Shown piece by piece: positions 1 to 9,436 of a stretch of DNA of 64,000 bases. The notes under the pieces are model-generated. The model saw nothing but the letters and a program-made list of their open reading frames with translations. It did not search any database and was not told where the DNA came from. Positions within the stretch are counted from its first letter, which is position 1, and each line of letters opens with the position of its first letter. Origin of the DNA: Clostridium cuniculi (GTDB lineage: Bacteria; Bacillota; Clostridia; Clostridiales; Clostridiaceae); contig NZ_SMUS01000005.1 of NCBI RefSeq assembly GCF_004353185.1, positions 98,251 to 162,250 on the forward strand, written 5' to 3'. The translations under genes were made by a program, and so were the position numbers.

Positions 1-869
1 CCTACAGCTACTGCTTTAGATAATACTAATCCTGGATCATTAGTATGAATATGTACTTTTATTACATCATCATACCCAACAACAATCATAGAGTCACCAA
101 GAGGCTCGATTTCATCTTGGAATGCCTTAGCTTTAGATGCATCTCCTAATATTATAAATTCTGTACAGTATCCAAATTTAATATCTATATCTTCTATAGC
201 TTGAGCACTTGCTCCTGCTGAACCTTTAGCAGATATATCTTTTATCTCTGCTTTTATTCCATCTTTTAATGCATCATACATTCCTTGTAAGATGATATAT
301 AATCCCATACCACCTGAATCTACAACCTTAGCCTTTTTAAGTGCTGGTAAAAGATCTGGAGTTTTATCTAACATTACCTTTGCTTCAACTACTATTTCAC
401 TTAATAGTTCCACTATATCAGTTTTATTACTTTTTACAGCAGCTTCTGAAGCAGCTCTAATAACTGAAAGTATAGTACCTTCTGTTGGTTTCATTACCGC
501 TTTGTAAGCAGCTTTGCTTCCTTCTACAAAAGCATTAGCAAATTCTACACTATCAACACTTGTTTTTCCTTCTAATCCTTTAGAAATACCTCTAAGTATT
601 TGAGATAAGATAACACCTGAGTTACCTCTTGCTCCCATTAAAGCACCTTTTGCTAATTTCTTTGAAGTTTCTCCAATTGATTCTGAGTTTAAATTTTCTA
701 TTTCTTTTACAGCAGCCTTAAAAGTCATAGACATATTAGTTCCTGTATCTCCATCTGGCACAGGAAAAACATTTAACGCGTTAACGAAATCACTTTCCTC
801 CAATAATCTATTGCTAGCATTAACAACCATATTGTAAAAATCATGGCCGTTTATTCTGTCATATCTCAT
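1..869 (-). CDS. fakA: Fatty acid kinase FakA (DAK2 family), C-terminal part cut by window edge
   Basis: About 289 N-terminal codons are visible before the gene runs off the left edge. In this family FakA phosphorylates fatty acids carried by FakB proteins so that exogenous fatty acids can enter phospholipid synthesis. The visible part is the DhaL/DAK2-type nucleotide-binding domain: FPVPDGDTGT at residues ~35-44 holds the metal-binding aspartates, GARGNSGVILSQ starts near residue 79 and VDSGGMGLY lies near residue 190. The ATG at 869 is preceded by GGAGGTAAC. It follows asp23 by 11 bp on the same strand, the usual Firmicute pairing, so the two are probably cotranscribed. An older name is dihydroxyacetone-kinase-like YloV; the domain is certain, the kinase role is by family. 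Confidence 0.85.
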   Translation of the reverse strand, partial: MRYDRINGHDFYNMVVNASNRLLEESDFVNALNVFPVPDGDTGTNMSMTFKAAVKEIENLNSESIGETSKKLAKGALMGARGNSGVILSQILRGISKGLEGKTSVDSVEFANAFVEGSKAAYKAVMKPTEGTILSVIRAASEAAVKSNKTDIVELLSEIVVEAKVMLDKTPDLLPALKKAKVVDSGGMGLYIILQGMYDALKDGIKAEIKDISAKGSAGASAQAIEDIDIKFGYCTEFIILGDASKAKAFQDEIEPLGDSMIVVGYDDVIKVHIHTNDPGLVLSKAVAV

Positions 870-880
870 CCTGTTACCTC

Positions 881-1231
881 CTAGACTCTTACCGCTTGAA
901 CATTAACTGTAACTGAAGCAACCTTTAGCCCAGTATAATTTTCAACACTATAACGCACCTTTTGAATTATATTATTAGCTATTACAGAAATTTTAGTTCC
1001 GTATTCAACCATTATTGATAATTCTATTATTAATTTATCTTCATCATTAAATTTTAATTTAACACCCTTACTTAAATTCTCAATTCTCATTAGCTCCCAT
1101 AGGCCTTCAGTAGCATTTTTAGAAACCATACCAACAACACCATAACATTCCATTGTTGATAATCCTACCATCTTTCCTAATACTTCTTCAGAGTAATGTA
1201 TACTTCCAAGGTCATTTGAATATCCTACCAT
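881..1231 (-). CDS. Asp23/Gls24 family envelope-stress protein (YloU-like)
   Basis: A 116-residue protein of the Asp23/Gls24 family, small alkaline-shock or envelope-stress proteins. The sequence shows the family pattern: an N-terminal EVLGKMVGLSTMECYGVVGM segment, a central LIIELSIMVEYGTKIS strand and a C-terminal VASVTVNVQAVRV strand. The ATG at 1231 has an AAAAAGGAGG site 8 bp upstream. It is first in a pair with fakA and divergent from rpmB, an arrangement common in Clostridium and Bacillus. Its molecular function is poorly defined, and no membrane segment is seen. The length is normal for the short YloU type. Confidence 0.88.
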   Translation of the reverse strand: MVGYSNDLGSIHYSEEVLGKMVGLSTMECYGVVGMVSKNATEGLWELMRIENLSKGVKLKFNDEDKLIIELSIMVEYGTKISVIANNIIQKVRYSVENYTGLKVASVTVNVQAVRV

Positions 1232-1365
1232 AGAAAATCCTCCTTTTTATCTTTCCATATAGATTATTGTATATTAGTTACTATATTAATTCAAGTAAAT
1301 TTATCCTATTCATTAGCTATTTAATTAGATATTATAATTTTTTTTAATATTTTTTCGAAATAGCC

Positions 1366-1395
1366 TTGCATTTTTTATATGAACTATGTTAAAAT
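1366..1395 (+). promoter_or_regulatory. Probable sigma-A promoter of rpmB
   Basis: TTGCAT at 1366-1371 and TAAAAT at 1390-1395 with an 18-bp spacer, about 50 bp before the rpmB start. Read by eye in AT-rich DNA, so moderate confidence. Confidence 0.5.
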
Positions 1396-1449
1396 CTATT
1401 TTGTCCTATTGAAGAGAAATTATCTTCAAACATAAGGAGGTGTTTTCAA

Positions 1450-1641
1450 GTGGCAAGAAGATGCGAAGTTTGTAATAAAGGTGTAGTATCTGGAACTCAA
1501 TACTCACACTCACATCGTCAATCTAAGAGAACTTGGGCTCCTAACATAAAGAGAGTAAAGGCTTTAGTTAACGGAACGCCAAAAACTGTTCACGTTTGTA
1601 CAAGATGCCTTAGATCTGGTAAGGTTGAAAGAGCAATATAA
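1450..1641 (+). CDS. rpmB: Ribosomal protein bL28
   Basis: A 63-residue bL28, a component of the 50S subunit. It starts with GTG at 1450, fixed by the AAGGAGGTG site at 1435-1443. The sequence begins MARRCEVCNKG and has CTRCLRSG near the C terminus, so both CxxC pairs of the zinc-binding (C+) form of L28 are present. It is the only complete plus-strand gene in the window. It stands alone with its own promoter and terminator, divergent from asp23 and convergent with spoVM. Confidence 0.97.
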   Translation: MARRCEVCNKGVVSGTQYSHSHRQSKRTWAPNIKRVKALVNGTPKTVHVCTRCLRSGKVERAI

Positions 1642-1651
1642 GTTCAAATAG

Positions 1652-1685
1652 AAAAAGCAATTGATTAATTCAATTGCTTTTTTTA
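1652..1685 (+). terminator. Intrinsic terminator of rpmB
   Basis: AAAAAGCAATTGA at 1652-1664 pairs perfectly with TCAATTGCTTTTT at 1670-1682 around a 5-nt loop and ends in a T run. It starts 10 bp after the rpmB stop codon. Confidence 0.9.
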
Positions 1686-1709
1686 TTATTAAAATTTAAT
1701 AATGTATAA

Positions 1710-1744
1710 ATAAAAGGCATACTATCCTTAATAGCTTATGCTAT
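1710..1744 (-). terminator. Possible terminator of spoVM
   Basis: On the minus strand GCATA pairs with TATGC around an inner CTAT/ATAG stem, followed by CCTTTTATTT. It lies 15 bp after the spoVM stop codon. The stem is short, so this is tentative. Confidence 0.4.
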
Positions 1745-1759
1745 TTTTCTCCTATGTAC

Positions 1760-1831
1760 TTATTTTTTCCTAGTAAAAAATTTAATTATAGATGATAAGA
1801 ATTTTGGTAATTTAATAGCAACAATTTTCAA
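1760..1831 (-). CDS. spoVM: Stage V sporulation protein SpoVM (23 residues)
   Basis: A tiny gene that a normal length cutoff misses. Reading back from TTG at 1831 gives a 23-residue peptide beginning MKIVAIKLPKFLSS and ending FFTRKK, then TAA. The KLPKFL core is the signature of Bacillus SpoVM, and the rest keeps the amphipathic-helix pattern. A GGGGGGAT ribosome site lies 6-8 bp before the TTG. SpoVM is a membrane-curvature-sensing helix that sits on the forespore surface and anchors SpoIVA so the coat can assemble; spoIVA is also in this window (21307-22785). The position between rpmB and thiN matches the usual clostridial neighbourhood. It follows a terminator-like hairpin, so it probably has its own promoter. 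I did not find a convincing one. Confidence 0.9.
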   Translation of the reverse strand: MKIVAIKLPKFLSSIIKFFTRKK

Positions 1832-1888
1832 AACTAATCCCCCCATTCCTTTTCTGTTCTCTAAATAATTTTAGGTCTACTGTTTTAT

Positions 1889-1946
1889 TTAAAATAAAAA
1901 CACCACTCCTTACTATACATATTATGCAAGTAACTGCTAAGTGGTG
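1889..1946 (-). terminator. Terminator downstream of thiN
   Basis: Minus strand CACCACT (1940-1946) pairs with AGTGGTG (1901-1907), with a ~32-nt loop that can pair further, followed by TTTTTATTTT. It separates thiN from spoVM. A T run also follows on the plus strand, so it could act in both directions. Confidence 0.65.
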
Positions 1947-1978
1947 ATTATTTTTTAAAAATTTTTTTATTTTTTATT

Positions 1979-2617
1979 TTAATCCTTTGAATATACTACT
2001 AAAATGGTTCCATTAGAAAGTTCTAATCTTATTTCATCAGTTATAAACTCATTAGATACAGTTCTAGAATCCCCAATTTCTAAAGTATATTTATCTAAAT
2101 TATATTTAGCACCTTTTATACTAAATTCTTCTATCTTACTATTATATGCTAAAAAGGATACATACTTATATTCCTTATCTCTTTTAATAACAGTATTTTC
2201 ATTAATTAAAAACATCTTATTTCTATCATCAACTATTTCTGATAATACACCTGATTTTAAAGCTTTTAATAATAGACCTAAATTACCTAATGTATGGTCA
2301 AATCTTTGTCCTGTAGCTCCTAAAAAAATAATTCTTTTTGCATTTTTAGAAATTCCTAATTCAAAAGCCTCTTCAGAATCAGTAAAGTTTTTCTCACATT
2401 GATACTGATATTTAACAGCACCTTGTCTAACTATTTCATCTATAACATCTAAATTAGAAGAATCAAAATCTCCTACAATATAATGTGGTTTTACTTTAGC
2501 CTCAAAAAGATAGTTACACCCTTTATCTACTCCTATTATTAATTCACATTGCTCTGAATAATAATTAATAATTTCATCTTTAGGTTTAACTCCTCCAGCT
2601 ACTATTAAACAATTCAT
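1979..2617 (-). CDS. thiN: Thiamine pyrophosphokinase
   Basis: A 212-residue thiamine pyrophosphokinase: it transfers pyrophosphate from ATP to thiamine, giving the cofactor thiamine diphosphate in the cytosol. The sequence shows the family blocks GVDKGCNYL (~29-37), HYIVGDFDS (~44-52), KNFTDSEEA (~76-84), and GATGQRFDHTLGNLGLL (~100-116). It starts 3 bp after rpe ends and is the last gene of the rsgA-rpe-thiN unit, the standard order in Firmicutes. The length is typical. Confidence 0.94.
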   Translation of the reverse strand: MNCLIVAGGVKPKDEIINYYSEQCELIIGVDKGCNYLFEAKVKPHYIVGDFDSSNLDVIDEIVRQGAVKYQYQCEKNFTDSEEAFELGISKNAKRIIFLGATGQRFDHTLGNLGLLLKALKSGVLSEIVDDRNKMFLINENTVIKRDKEYKYVSFLAYNSKIEEFSIKGAKYNLDKYTLEIGDSRTVSNEFITDEIRLELSNGTILVVYSKD

Positions 2618-2619
2618 CG

Positions 2620-3267
2620 TTATCCTCTTAAAGCTTTTATATTTTCTGATATATTTCCATCACCAAAGACAGCAGATCCTGCTACTATAACATTAGCACC
2701 AGCTTCAATAACATCTTTAACATTATTTTTATCTACTCCACCATCAACCTGGATTAAAATATTAGGATTATTAGCCTTTATTGCCATTTCCTTAACTTCT
2801 TTAATCTTATCTAATGAATATGGAATAAATTTTTGTCCCCCAAATCCTGGATTAACAGACATTATTAAAACCATATCTAAACTTGCAATTATATCTTTTA
2901 AAACAATTGTTGGTGTAGCTGGGTTTAATGCAACTGCAGCCTTAACACCTTTTGATTTAATATATTGTATGGCTCTATCTAAATGCTTTTCTGATTCATA
3001 ATGTAAAGTTATTATATCTGCTCCTGCCGCTATAAATTCATCAATATATCTTTGAGGATTATTTATCATTAAATGTACATCAAATACTTTATCTGTTTTC
3101 CCCCTTATAGCTTTTATTACCGGCATCCCAAATGTAATATTAGGTACAAATTCTCCATCCATAACATCTATATGAATAAAATCTGCCCCTGCATCATGTA
3201 ATTTTACTACCTCCTCTCCTAACTTTGAAAAATCTGCTGATAATATAGACGGTGCTATTTTAACCAT
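2620..3267 (-). CDS. rpe: Ribulose-phosphate 3-epimerase
   Basis: A 215-residue TIM-barrel enzyme interconverting ribulose 5-phosphate and xylulose 5-phosphate in the pentose phosphate pathway. Family motifs are [12 protein letters not shown] at the N terminus, [18 protein letters not shown] (~31-48), LHYESE (~87), [12 protein letters not shown] (~136-147) and QVDGGV with AGSAVFG near the C terminus. The metal-binding His, Asp, His, Asp set is present. Its ATG overlaps the rsgA stop codon (TAATG), implying translational coupling. Length and all motifs are normal. Confidence 0.97.
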   Translation of the reverse strand: MVKIAPSILSADFSKLGEEVVKLHDAGADFIHIDVMDGEFVPNITFGMPVIKAIRGKTDKVFDVHLMINNPQRYIDEFIAAGADIITLHYESEKHLDRAIQYIKSKGVKAAVALNPATPTIVLKDIIASLDMVLIMSVNPGFGGQKFIPYSLDKIKEVKEMAIKANNPNILIQVDGGVDKNNVKDVIEAGANVIVAGSAVFGDGNISENIKALRG

Positions 3268-4130
3268 TAATACTTCCTCCCATTATTTATTTCTTCTAAA
3301 GTTCTTATATAAAATTCATATCTATATTTATTAATTTCCCCTGCTTCAACTGCATTTTTCACAGCACAGCTAGGCTCTTTATAATGTAAGCAACCTCTAA
3401 ATTTACATTGATTATTATATTCTTCAAACTCAGGGAAACAATATTTCAAATCATCCTTTTCAATAAAAGTTACTTCTAATGTTGAAAATCCCGGAGTATC
3501 AACTATGTATCCATCTTCTACATCAATAAGTTCACTATGTCTAGTAGTATGTCTACCTCTTCCTATTTTATCAGAAACTTCCCCTGTTTCCATATGATAT
3601 TTTTCTGTTAGTGTATTAATCAGTGTTGATTTTCCTGCTCCTGATGGTCCACATAAAACTGTTACATTACCATCTAATTTCTCTTTTAATGATTCTACAC
3701 CTAATCCCTTTTTAGCATTAATAAATAACACTTCATATCCAATAGCATTTATTTTACTTTTAACAAATTCTTTTTCTTCATCCGACACTAAATCAACCTT
3801 GTTTAAACACACTATTGCTTTAATATTATTGTGTTCACATAATACTAAAAATCTATTTAGTAGATCATAATTAATATCTGGATTCTTTATAGCAAAAACA
3901 ACAAATGCTTGTGTTACATTAGCCACTGTAGGTCTAATAAGTTCAGACGTTCTTTCATGAATCTCACAAATAACTCCTTTACCATTATCTATTAATATCT
4001 CTACATCGTCTCCAACAAGAGGTTTCATATCCTTATGTCTAAACTTCCCTCTTGCTTTACATTCAATTAATCCATCAGTAGTTTTTACATAATAAAAACC
4101 ACCAATTCCTTTGATTATTTTTCCTTTCAT
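3267..4130 (-). CDS. rsgA: Small ribosomal subunit biogenesis GTPase RsgA
   Basis: A 287-residue circularly permuted GTPase that helps late 30S maturation. It has an N-terminal OB fold ([16 protein letters not shown]), then the G motifs in permuted order: LNKVDL (G4), [14 protein letters not shown] (G1), and DTPGFSTL (G3). The C-terminal zinc site is [15 protein letters not shown] place the start at 4130 because GGAGG lies 5 bp before that ATG; a reading from 4172 would add 14 unsupported residues. It is followed by rpe with a 1-nt overlap. A long terminator separates it from the upstream prkC. Confidence 0.96.
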   Translation of the reverse strand: MKGKIIKGIGGFYYVKTTDGLIECKARGKFRHKDMKPLVGDDVEILIDNGKGVICEIHERTSELIRPTVANVTQAFVVFAIKNPDINYDLLNRFLVLCEHNNIKAIVCLNKVDLVSDEEKEFVKSKINAIGYEVLFINAKKGLGVESLKEKLDGNVTVLCGPSGAGKSTLINTLTEKYHMETGEVSDKIGRGRHTTRHSELIDVEDGYIVDTPGFSTLEVTFIEKDDLKYCFPEFEEYNNQCKFRGCLHYKEPSCAVKNAVEAGEINKYRYEFYIRTLEEINNGRKY

Positions 4131-4210
4131 AGTACCTCCAAACTTTTTACTCTTCATATTTATAATAAACACTATTTCAAAATAAATGCAATATTTTCTT
4201 TTAGAAACTC

Positions 4211-4250
4211 CAAAAAAAATAAGATTGCTTAAAATTAAGCAATCTTATTT
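4211..4250 (-). terminator. Intrinsic terminator after prkC
   Basis: A perfect 15-bp stem, AAATAAGATTGCTTA (4217-4231) with TAAGCAATCTTATTT (4236-4250), and T run, immediately after the prkC stop codon. It separates the prkC unit from rsgA. Confidence 0.92.
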
Positions 4251-4251
4251 T

Positions 4252-6336
4252 TTAGTTTTTGGGTTTATCAGTTCCTAAATCCCCATCTGCATTTACATTT
4301 GTAGATTCTCCATCTTCTGGATCTGCAGTTGTTGTATCATCTTCACTTGGCTCTGTTGGCTCAGTAATTTGAGTTTTTTCAACTTGAATTTTAACAGTTT
4401 CACCTTGTTTTATCTTATTTGTAAATCCTTTTACAGTATATAAGTTCATATCTTTTTCCGGAGGAGTTCCACCAGATATAGAGTATGATATTCCTGCTGT
4501 ATTTAAAGAATTAATAGCATCTACTAACGACATGCCAACACTTAAATACTGACTAACATCTATACTACTAGGTGCTGTATATTTTCCATAGGTTAAAGTA
4601 ATTTTTGCACCAACAGAAATTTTAGTACCACCTTCAATAGATTGACTTAATACAACTCCCTCTTCTGATTCATTATCAGTTTTTTGCTCTTGAAGTATAA
4701 CTGTTAATCCCAAAGCTTCTAAATCACTCTTTGCAGCATCTACATTTTGCCCTAAATAATTAGATACTGATACAAGCTTAACTTCTGGTCCCTTGCTTAT
4801 AGTAAGCTCTATTGTTGTTCCCTTTGGAACTTCTGCATCTCTTTCCGGATATTGATTTATTAAATATCCAGATTTAATATTTTCACTATATTGTTCAGTA
4901 ATATTCCACTCTAAACCTTTTTGAGTTAATAAGTCCTTTATATAATTTATTTCATAATCTCTTAAATCAGGAACTTTCACTTTAGCTACACCACCAGAAA
5001 CTTTAACTTCTATAGTATCTCCTTTTTCAGCTTGCATATTAGCTGTAGGATTCATTTCTAATATAGTATTTTCTTCTTCATCACTTTCAACAGTTTCTGA
5101 AACCTTAATATTTAAGCCTAACTTTTCTAATTCTTTTTTAGCATTATCAACAGTCATACCAACTATATTAGGAACTATAACACTTTTACTACTTGCTCCA
5201 CCTCCAGTGAATAATCCTGAACCAAATGCTATTCCACCGAATAATGCAATTACAATAACTATAACTCCAACAATTATCATTGTTTTATTATTACGCTTAC
5301 TTTTCTTTGAATTATTTTTTGATTCAAAGAAATTATCATCTTCTTCATCCTCATCATCTTCTTCATAATCATTTTCAAAATCTGATTTAGAATACACTTT
5401 TTTATTAGATGTTACACCTGCATCTTTACTTACAATATTTTCAGTTCTAATAGGCTCCATCACTATAGTTCTACCGTCATCATAATTAACTCTAGCACCA
5501 ATAGGCGTATTAGGATTTTCCTTTATCTTTTGTAAATCATTTATTAATTCTCTACAATTTTGATATCTATTTATACTTTCTTTACTTATAGCCTTCATTA
5601 TTAAATTATTTAGACTATCTGGTATAGAAGGATTATGCTTTTTAGGTTCAATTGGTTCTGACTGAATATGCTTTAAAGCAATTGTAACCGGAGATTCACC
5701 ATCAAAAGGAAGTATTCCTGTTACCATTTCATATAGAACTATTCCTAACGAATAAATATCTGATCTTAAATCAATAAATGTACCTTTAGCTTGCTCTGGT
5801 GATAGATAATGTGCAGACCCCATTATTGTTGTTGTATTAGTTATCGTTGCTGAAGTGGAACTTTTAGCTATACCAAAATCAGTAACCTTTACTAATCCAT
5901 TTTCAGTAACTAATATATTTTGTGGCTTTACATCTCTATGAATAATATTATTTCTATGAGCACATTCTAAAGCTTTTGCTATTTGAATTGCTATGCTAAT
6001 AGCAACTGTATAATTTAACTTTCCATTTTCAACTATTAGCTCTTTTAATGTTTTACCATCAACATATTCCATAACAAAATAATCTATATTTCCTTCTTCC
6101 TCGTGCCCAACATCTAATACGTTAACTATATTTGCATCTGAAAAATTTGCTACAGCTGTTGCTTCTTTTTTAAATTTATCTGAAATATCTTTATTATTGG
6201 CGAATTCTCTTTTTAGAATTTTCACAGCTACTAGTCTACTTAACTTATTATCTCTAGCTTTATAGACTATAGCCATTCCACCTTCTCCTATTTTTTCTAT
6301 CAGTTCATATCTATTCCCTAATACTTCACCGATCAT
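4252..6336 (-). CDS. prkC: PASTA-domain Ser/Thr protein kinase PrkC
   Basis: A 694-residue membrane kinase sensing muropeptides or lipid II and phosphorylating cell-wall and translation proteins. The N-terminal Hanks kinase has GEGGMAIVYKA (~17-27), catalytic Lys39 in VAVKILK, HRDVKPQNI (~135), and DFGIAKS. A very acidic linker precedes one transmembrane helix (~352-376, IIVGVIVIVIALFGGIAFGS). Outside follow three clear PASTA repeats and a fourth weaker one, then an acidic Thr/Pro-rich tail of about 40 residues. The phosphatase gene lies 2 bp upstream in the same unit, the normal partner. Clostridial orthologues commonly have 3-4 PASTA units; the tail is the only odd part. Confidence 0.96.
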   Translation of the reverse strand: MIGEVLGNRYELIEKIGEGGMAIVYKARDNKLSRLVAVKILKREFANNKDISDKFKKEATAVANFSDANIVNVLDVGHEEEGNIDYFVMEYVDGKTLKELIVENGKLNYTVAISIAIQIAKALECAHRNNIIHRDVKPQNILVTENGLVKVTDFGIAKSSTSATITNTTTIMGSAHYLSPEQAKGTFIDLRSDIYSLGIVLYEMVTGILPFDGESPVTIALKHIQSEPIEPKKHNPSIPDSLNNLIMKAISKESINRYQNCRELINDLQKIKENPNTPIGARVNYDDGRTIVMEPIRTENIVSKDAGVTSNKKVYSKSDFENDYEEDDEDEEDDNFFESKNNSKKSKRNNKTMIIVGVIVIVIALFGGIAFGSGLFTGGGASSKSVIVPNIVGMTVDNAKKELEKLGLNIKVSETVESDEEENTILEMNPTANMQAEKGDTIEVKVSGGVAKVKVPDLRDYEINYIKDLLTQKGLEWNITEQYSENIKSGYLINQYPERDAEVPKGTTIELTISKGPEVKLVSVSNYLGQNVDAAKSDLEALGLTVILQEQKTDNESEEGVVLSQSIEGGTKISVGAKITLTYGKYTAPSSIDVSQYLSVGMSLVDAINSLNTAGISYSISGGTPPEKDMNLYTVKGFTNKIKQGETVKIQVEKTQITEPTEPSEDDTTTADPEDGESTNVNADGDLGTDKPKN

Positions 6337-6338
6337 TT

Positions 6339-7055
6339 CTACACCTCTCCTCCAAATAGCAAGACCGTAATATTATCTCTTCCCCCTCGATTCTTTGCTA
6401 ATAAAACTAACTTGTCACAGGCAGTATTGTAGTCATTAATATCATTTATTTCCCTTAATATTTCTTCTTTTAAAACCTCATTAGATAATCCATCTGTACA
6501 CAACAAATATTTATCATAAGTATTCATATCACTCTTAAATATATCGACCTTAACAACATTATTTGTTCCTAATGCTCTGGTAATAACATTTTTTTTAGGA
6601 TGATTTCTTCCCTCTTCTTCAGTTATACTCCCCGAGTCTATAAGCTCCTGGACCAAAGAATGATCTTTTGTAATTTTAATAATATCATTACCAGTAATAC
6701 CAAAACAACTACTATCTCCAACATTAGCAACAAGGACATTATCCTCATATACTAATGCAGCAACTAAAGTAGTTCCCATACCTTTGTACTCCAAGCCACA
6801 TCTTGCTTTATCGTATATTTTTTCATTTGCAAAAAGTATGGCATTTTCAAGCACATTACTACCATCATTTTTATAATTTTCTTTAACATATGCTTTAACA
6901 GCATTTACAGCCATTTCACTAGCTACTTCTCCAGCATTATGACCTCCCATACCATCAGCTACCACATATAACTTATAATCTTCTTCTTCAATGTATCCAG
7001 CATAATCCTCATTTAAATTTCTAACTATACCTACATCACTTTTTATACCCACCAT
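6339..7055 (-). CDS. prpC: PP2C-type protein phosphatase (PrpC/Stp)
   Basis: A 238-residue PPM/PP2C phosphatase that reverses PrkC phosphorylation using two Mn/Mg ions. Motifs: VRNLNEDY (~9), VADGMGGHNAGEVAS (~33-47), GMGTTLVAAL, GDSSCF, LCTDGLSN and GGRDNITVLL, all with the metal-binding aspartates present. I use the ATG at 7055, which has GGGGAG 7 bp upstream; extending to 7112 would overlap rlmN and lacks a site. It sits 2 bp before prkC and 14 bp after rlmN, so rlmN-prpC-prkC is one transcription unit. Confidence 0.94.
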   Translation of the reverse strand: MVGIKSDVGIVRNLNEDYAGYIEEEDYKLYVVADGMGGHNAGEVASEMAVNAVKAYVKENYKNDGSNVLENAILFANEKIYDKARCGLEYKGMGTTLVAALVYEDNVLVANVGDSSCFGITGNDIIKITKDHSLVQELIDSGSITEEEGRNHPKKNVITRALGTNNVVKVDIFKSDMNTYDKYLLCTDGLSNEVLKEEILREINDINDYNTACDKLVLLAKNRGGRDNITVLLFGGEV

Positions 7056-7069
7056 TTCTTTTCTCCCCT

Positions 7070-8101
7070 TTATTTTTGAGTGTCTAGATAACTTCTTCTT
7101 AATTGCCCACAAGCAGCATTAATATCTGTTCCCATTTCTCTTCTAACAGTAACTTCAATACCTTGTGATCTTAATATTTCTTCAAATGCTTCTATAGTCT
7201 TTCTAGATGGCCTTTTCAATTCATTTTCTTTGATTTCATTAACTGGAATTAAATTAACATGACAGCTCATATTTTTTAATAACTTTGCTAAAGATTTAGC
7301 ATCTTCTTTTCCATCATTAACTCCAGATACTAATGAATATTCATATGTAATTCTACGCCCTGTTTTATCCATATAGTATCTACAAGCTTCTAATATTTCA
7401 CTAATACTATATTTATTAGCTATAGGCATTATTGTTTTTCTTTTTTCATCACTAAATGCATGTAATGAAATTGCTAATGTAATACTTAAATTCAAATCTG
7501 CTAACTCTTTTATTTTAGGCACTATCCCACAAGTAGACAATGTTATATGTCTTTGCCCTATATTTAATCCATATTCAGCATTTGCTAAATTTAAGAATTT
7601 AACTACATTATCATAGTTATCTAACGGTTCTCCACTTCCCATTAAAACAACATTTGAAATTCTTTCTCCTAAGAACTTTTGTGCTACCATTATTTCTGAA
7701 AGTATTTCACCTGCACTTAAATCTCTTATTCTACCTCCGATTGTAGAGGCGCAAAATTTGCACCCCATCCTACAACCCACTTGAGTAGATACACAAATTG
7801 AATTTCCATGTTTATATTTCATGAGAACACATTCTATTAAATTATTATCTTTCATTGATAATAACATTTTTTTAGTATCATCTACATTAGATTCATATAC
7901 TTCTACAATTTTAGGAATTTCAATATTGAAATTTTCCTTTAACTTTTCTTTTAAAGTACCAGGTATGTTTTTCATATCATCAAAATTCCATACATCTTTA
8001 TAAATCCAAGAAAAAACTTGTTTTGCTCTAAAAGCACTTTCACCATTTTCCTTCATCCAACTCTGTAATTCTTCTAATGTAAAATCTAAAATATTATACA
8101 T
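7070..8101 (-). CDS. rlmN: Dual-specificity RNA methyltransferase RlmN
   Basis: A 343-residue radical-SAM enzyme methylating C2 of A2503 in 23S rRNA and A37 in some tRNAs. The [4Fe-4S] motif [10 protein letters not shown] is present, with VCVSTQVG-type context ([10 protein letters not shown]) before it. The SAM-binding GSGEPLDN and the C-terminal [13 protein letters not shown] with the catalytic cysteine are intact. It lies 11 bp after rsmB in the same direction. Length and motifs are typical. Confidence 0.97.
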   Translation of the reverse strand: MYNILDFTLEELQSWMKENGESAFRAKQVFSWIYKDVWNFDDMKNIPGTLKEKLKENFNIEIPKIVEVYESNVDDTKKMLLSMKDNNLIECVLMKYKHGNSICVSTQVGCRMGCKFCASTIGGRIRDLSAGEILSEIMVAQKFLGERISNVVLMGSGEPLDNYDNVVKFLNLANAEYGLNIGQRHITLSTCGIVPKIKELADLNLSITLAISLHAFSDEKRKTIMPIANKYSISEILEACRYYMDKTGRRITYEYSLVSGVNDGKEDAKSLAKLLKNMSCHVNLIPVNEIKENELKRPSRKTIEAFEEILRSQGIEVTVRREMGTDINAACGQLRRSYLDTQK

Positions 8102-8112
8102 TTGTTCACCTA

Positions 8113-9426
8113 CTACTTTTTAGAAATCTTAGCAATATAGAATCCATCCATATATTCATTTGGTAATATTGTTAAAGAACCATCATTATTATAAATGAAA
8201 TTATCCATATTTCCTAAGAATATCTTTTCTACTTTTGCATCTTTGTATTTATTTAAGAACCATTCTACATTATCTTGATTTTCTTCAGTATTTAATGTAC
8301 AAGTTGAATAAATCATAGTCCCACCATTCTTTAAATATGCCCAAGCATTTTCCATTATTGCTCTTTGTGTTGGTACTAAATCTTTAAGCGATTTTCTTGA
8401 TTTATTCCACTTAATCTCTGGCTTCTTTCTTATTATACCAAGTCCTGAACAAGGTACGTCTATCAATACTTTGTCAGCACATGCTACATATTTAGGATTT
8501 AATTTTGTTGCATCCATAGCTTCTACTTCTACGTTATTTAATCCTAATCTTTCTAAGTTTTCATTGATTAATGATAACTTATTTTCATGTAAATCGAAAG
8601 AGTATACCTTTCCTTCATTTTCTAATAATTCAGCTATGTGAGTTGTTTTTCCTCCAGGTGCAGCACAAAGATCTAATGCAACATCTCCAGCATTTAAATC
8701 TAAAAGAGGTGATACAAGCATCGCACTTTCATCTTGAACTGTGATTAATCCTTCTCTAAATAACTCATTATTTTCTATAGAGCTTCCACCCTTTATTATT
8801 ATAGCTTCAGGACAAGCATATCCTTCTTCTACATCATATCCCATTTCTTCAAGTCTTTCAAAGACTTCATCATATTCACCTTTACTTGCATTAACTCTAA
8901 CAGTTACCTTAGGTGTTGCATTTAACCCTGATAAAATCTTTCTTCCATTTTCTTCACCATATTGTTTATATATCATTCTTATAAACCATGGCTCATAAGA
9001 ATATTGATATACTAATCTATCAATTTTATCTTTTACATCCATATCATCAGGATTTTTAGTGTAACTTCTTAATATTCCATTAACTAATTTTGAATCTTGA
9101 ACTGAAATTTGCTTTGCTAACTCAACTGCCTCATTACAAGCTGCAAACTCTGGAACCTTATCTAAAAAGTGCATTTGATATATAGCCATTCTTAATATGT
9201 TTAATACTCTTTCATCCATTAAAGATATATCTTTAATATAATTAGAGATTATCATATCTAATGTTTTCTTTCTTCTTATAGTTCCATAAACAAGTTCTGT
9301 TACTAAAGCTCTATCCTTTTCATTTAAATCAGCTTCATTTAATTCATTAGATAAAACTAAATTAGAATATGCTCCTTCAATTAAAACTCTGTTAATTATG
9401 TTTAATGCTACTTCTCTACTATTCAT
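8113..9426 (-). CDS. rsmB: 16S rRNA m5C967 methyltransferase RsmB
   Basis: A 437-residue protein with an N-terminal NusB-like RNA-binding domain (~1-130) and a C-terminal SAM methyltransferase. Visible motifs are [13 protein letters not shown] (SAM loop, ~250), [10 protein letters not shown], and [10 protein letters not shown] with the catalytic cysteine. It methylates C967 of 16S rRNA. It lies between the zinc peptidase gene and rlmN in a run with short spacers (10-11 bp), the usual fmt-peptidase-rsmB-rlmN order of clostridia. Confidence 0.96.
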   Translation of the reverse strand: MNSREVALNIINRVLIEGAYSNLVLSNELNEADLNEKDRALVTELVYGTIRRKKTLDMIISNYIKDISLMDERVLNILRMAIYQMHFLDKVPEFAACNEAVELAKQISVQDSKLVNGILRSYTKNPDDMDVKDKIDRLVYQYSYEPWFIRMIYKQYGEENGRKILSGLNATPKVTVRVNASKGEYDEVFERLEEMGYDVEEGYACPEAIIIKGGSSIENNELFREGLITVQDESAMLVSPLLDLNAGDVALDLCAAPGGKTTHIAELLENEGKVYSFDLHENKLSLINENLERLGLNNVEVEAMDATKLNPKYVACADKVLIDVPCSGLGIIRKKPEIKWNKSRKSLKDLVPTQRAIMENAWAYLKNGGTMIYSTCTLNTEENQDNVEWFLNKYKDAKVEKIFLGNMDNFIYNNDGSLTILPNEYMDGFYIAKISKK

Positions 9427-9436
9427 ACGTTACCTC

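Noticed and set aside
3267..4172. Long N-terminal form of RsgA
   Set aside because: The ATG at 4130 has a GGAGG site at ideal spacing and gives the normal family length; the extra 14 residues have no support.
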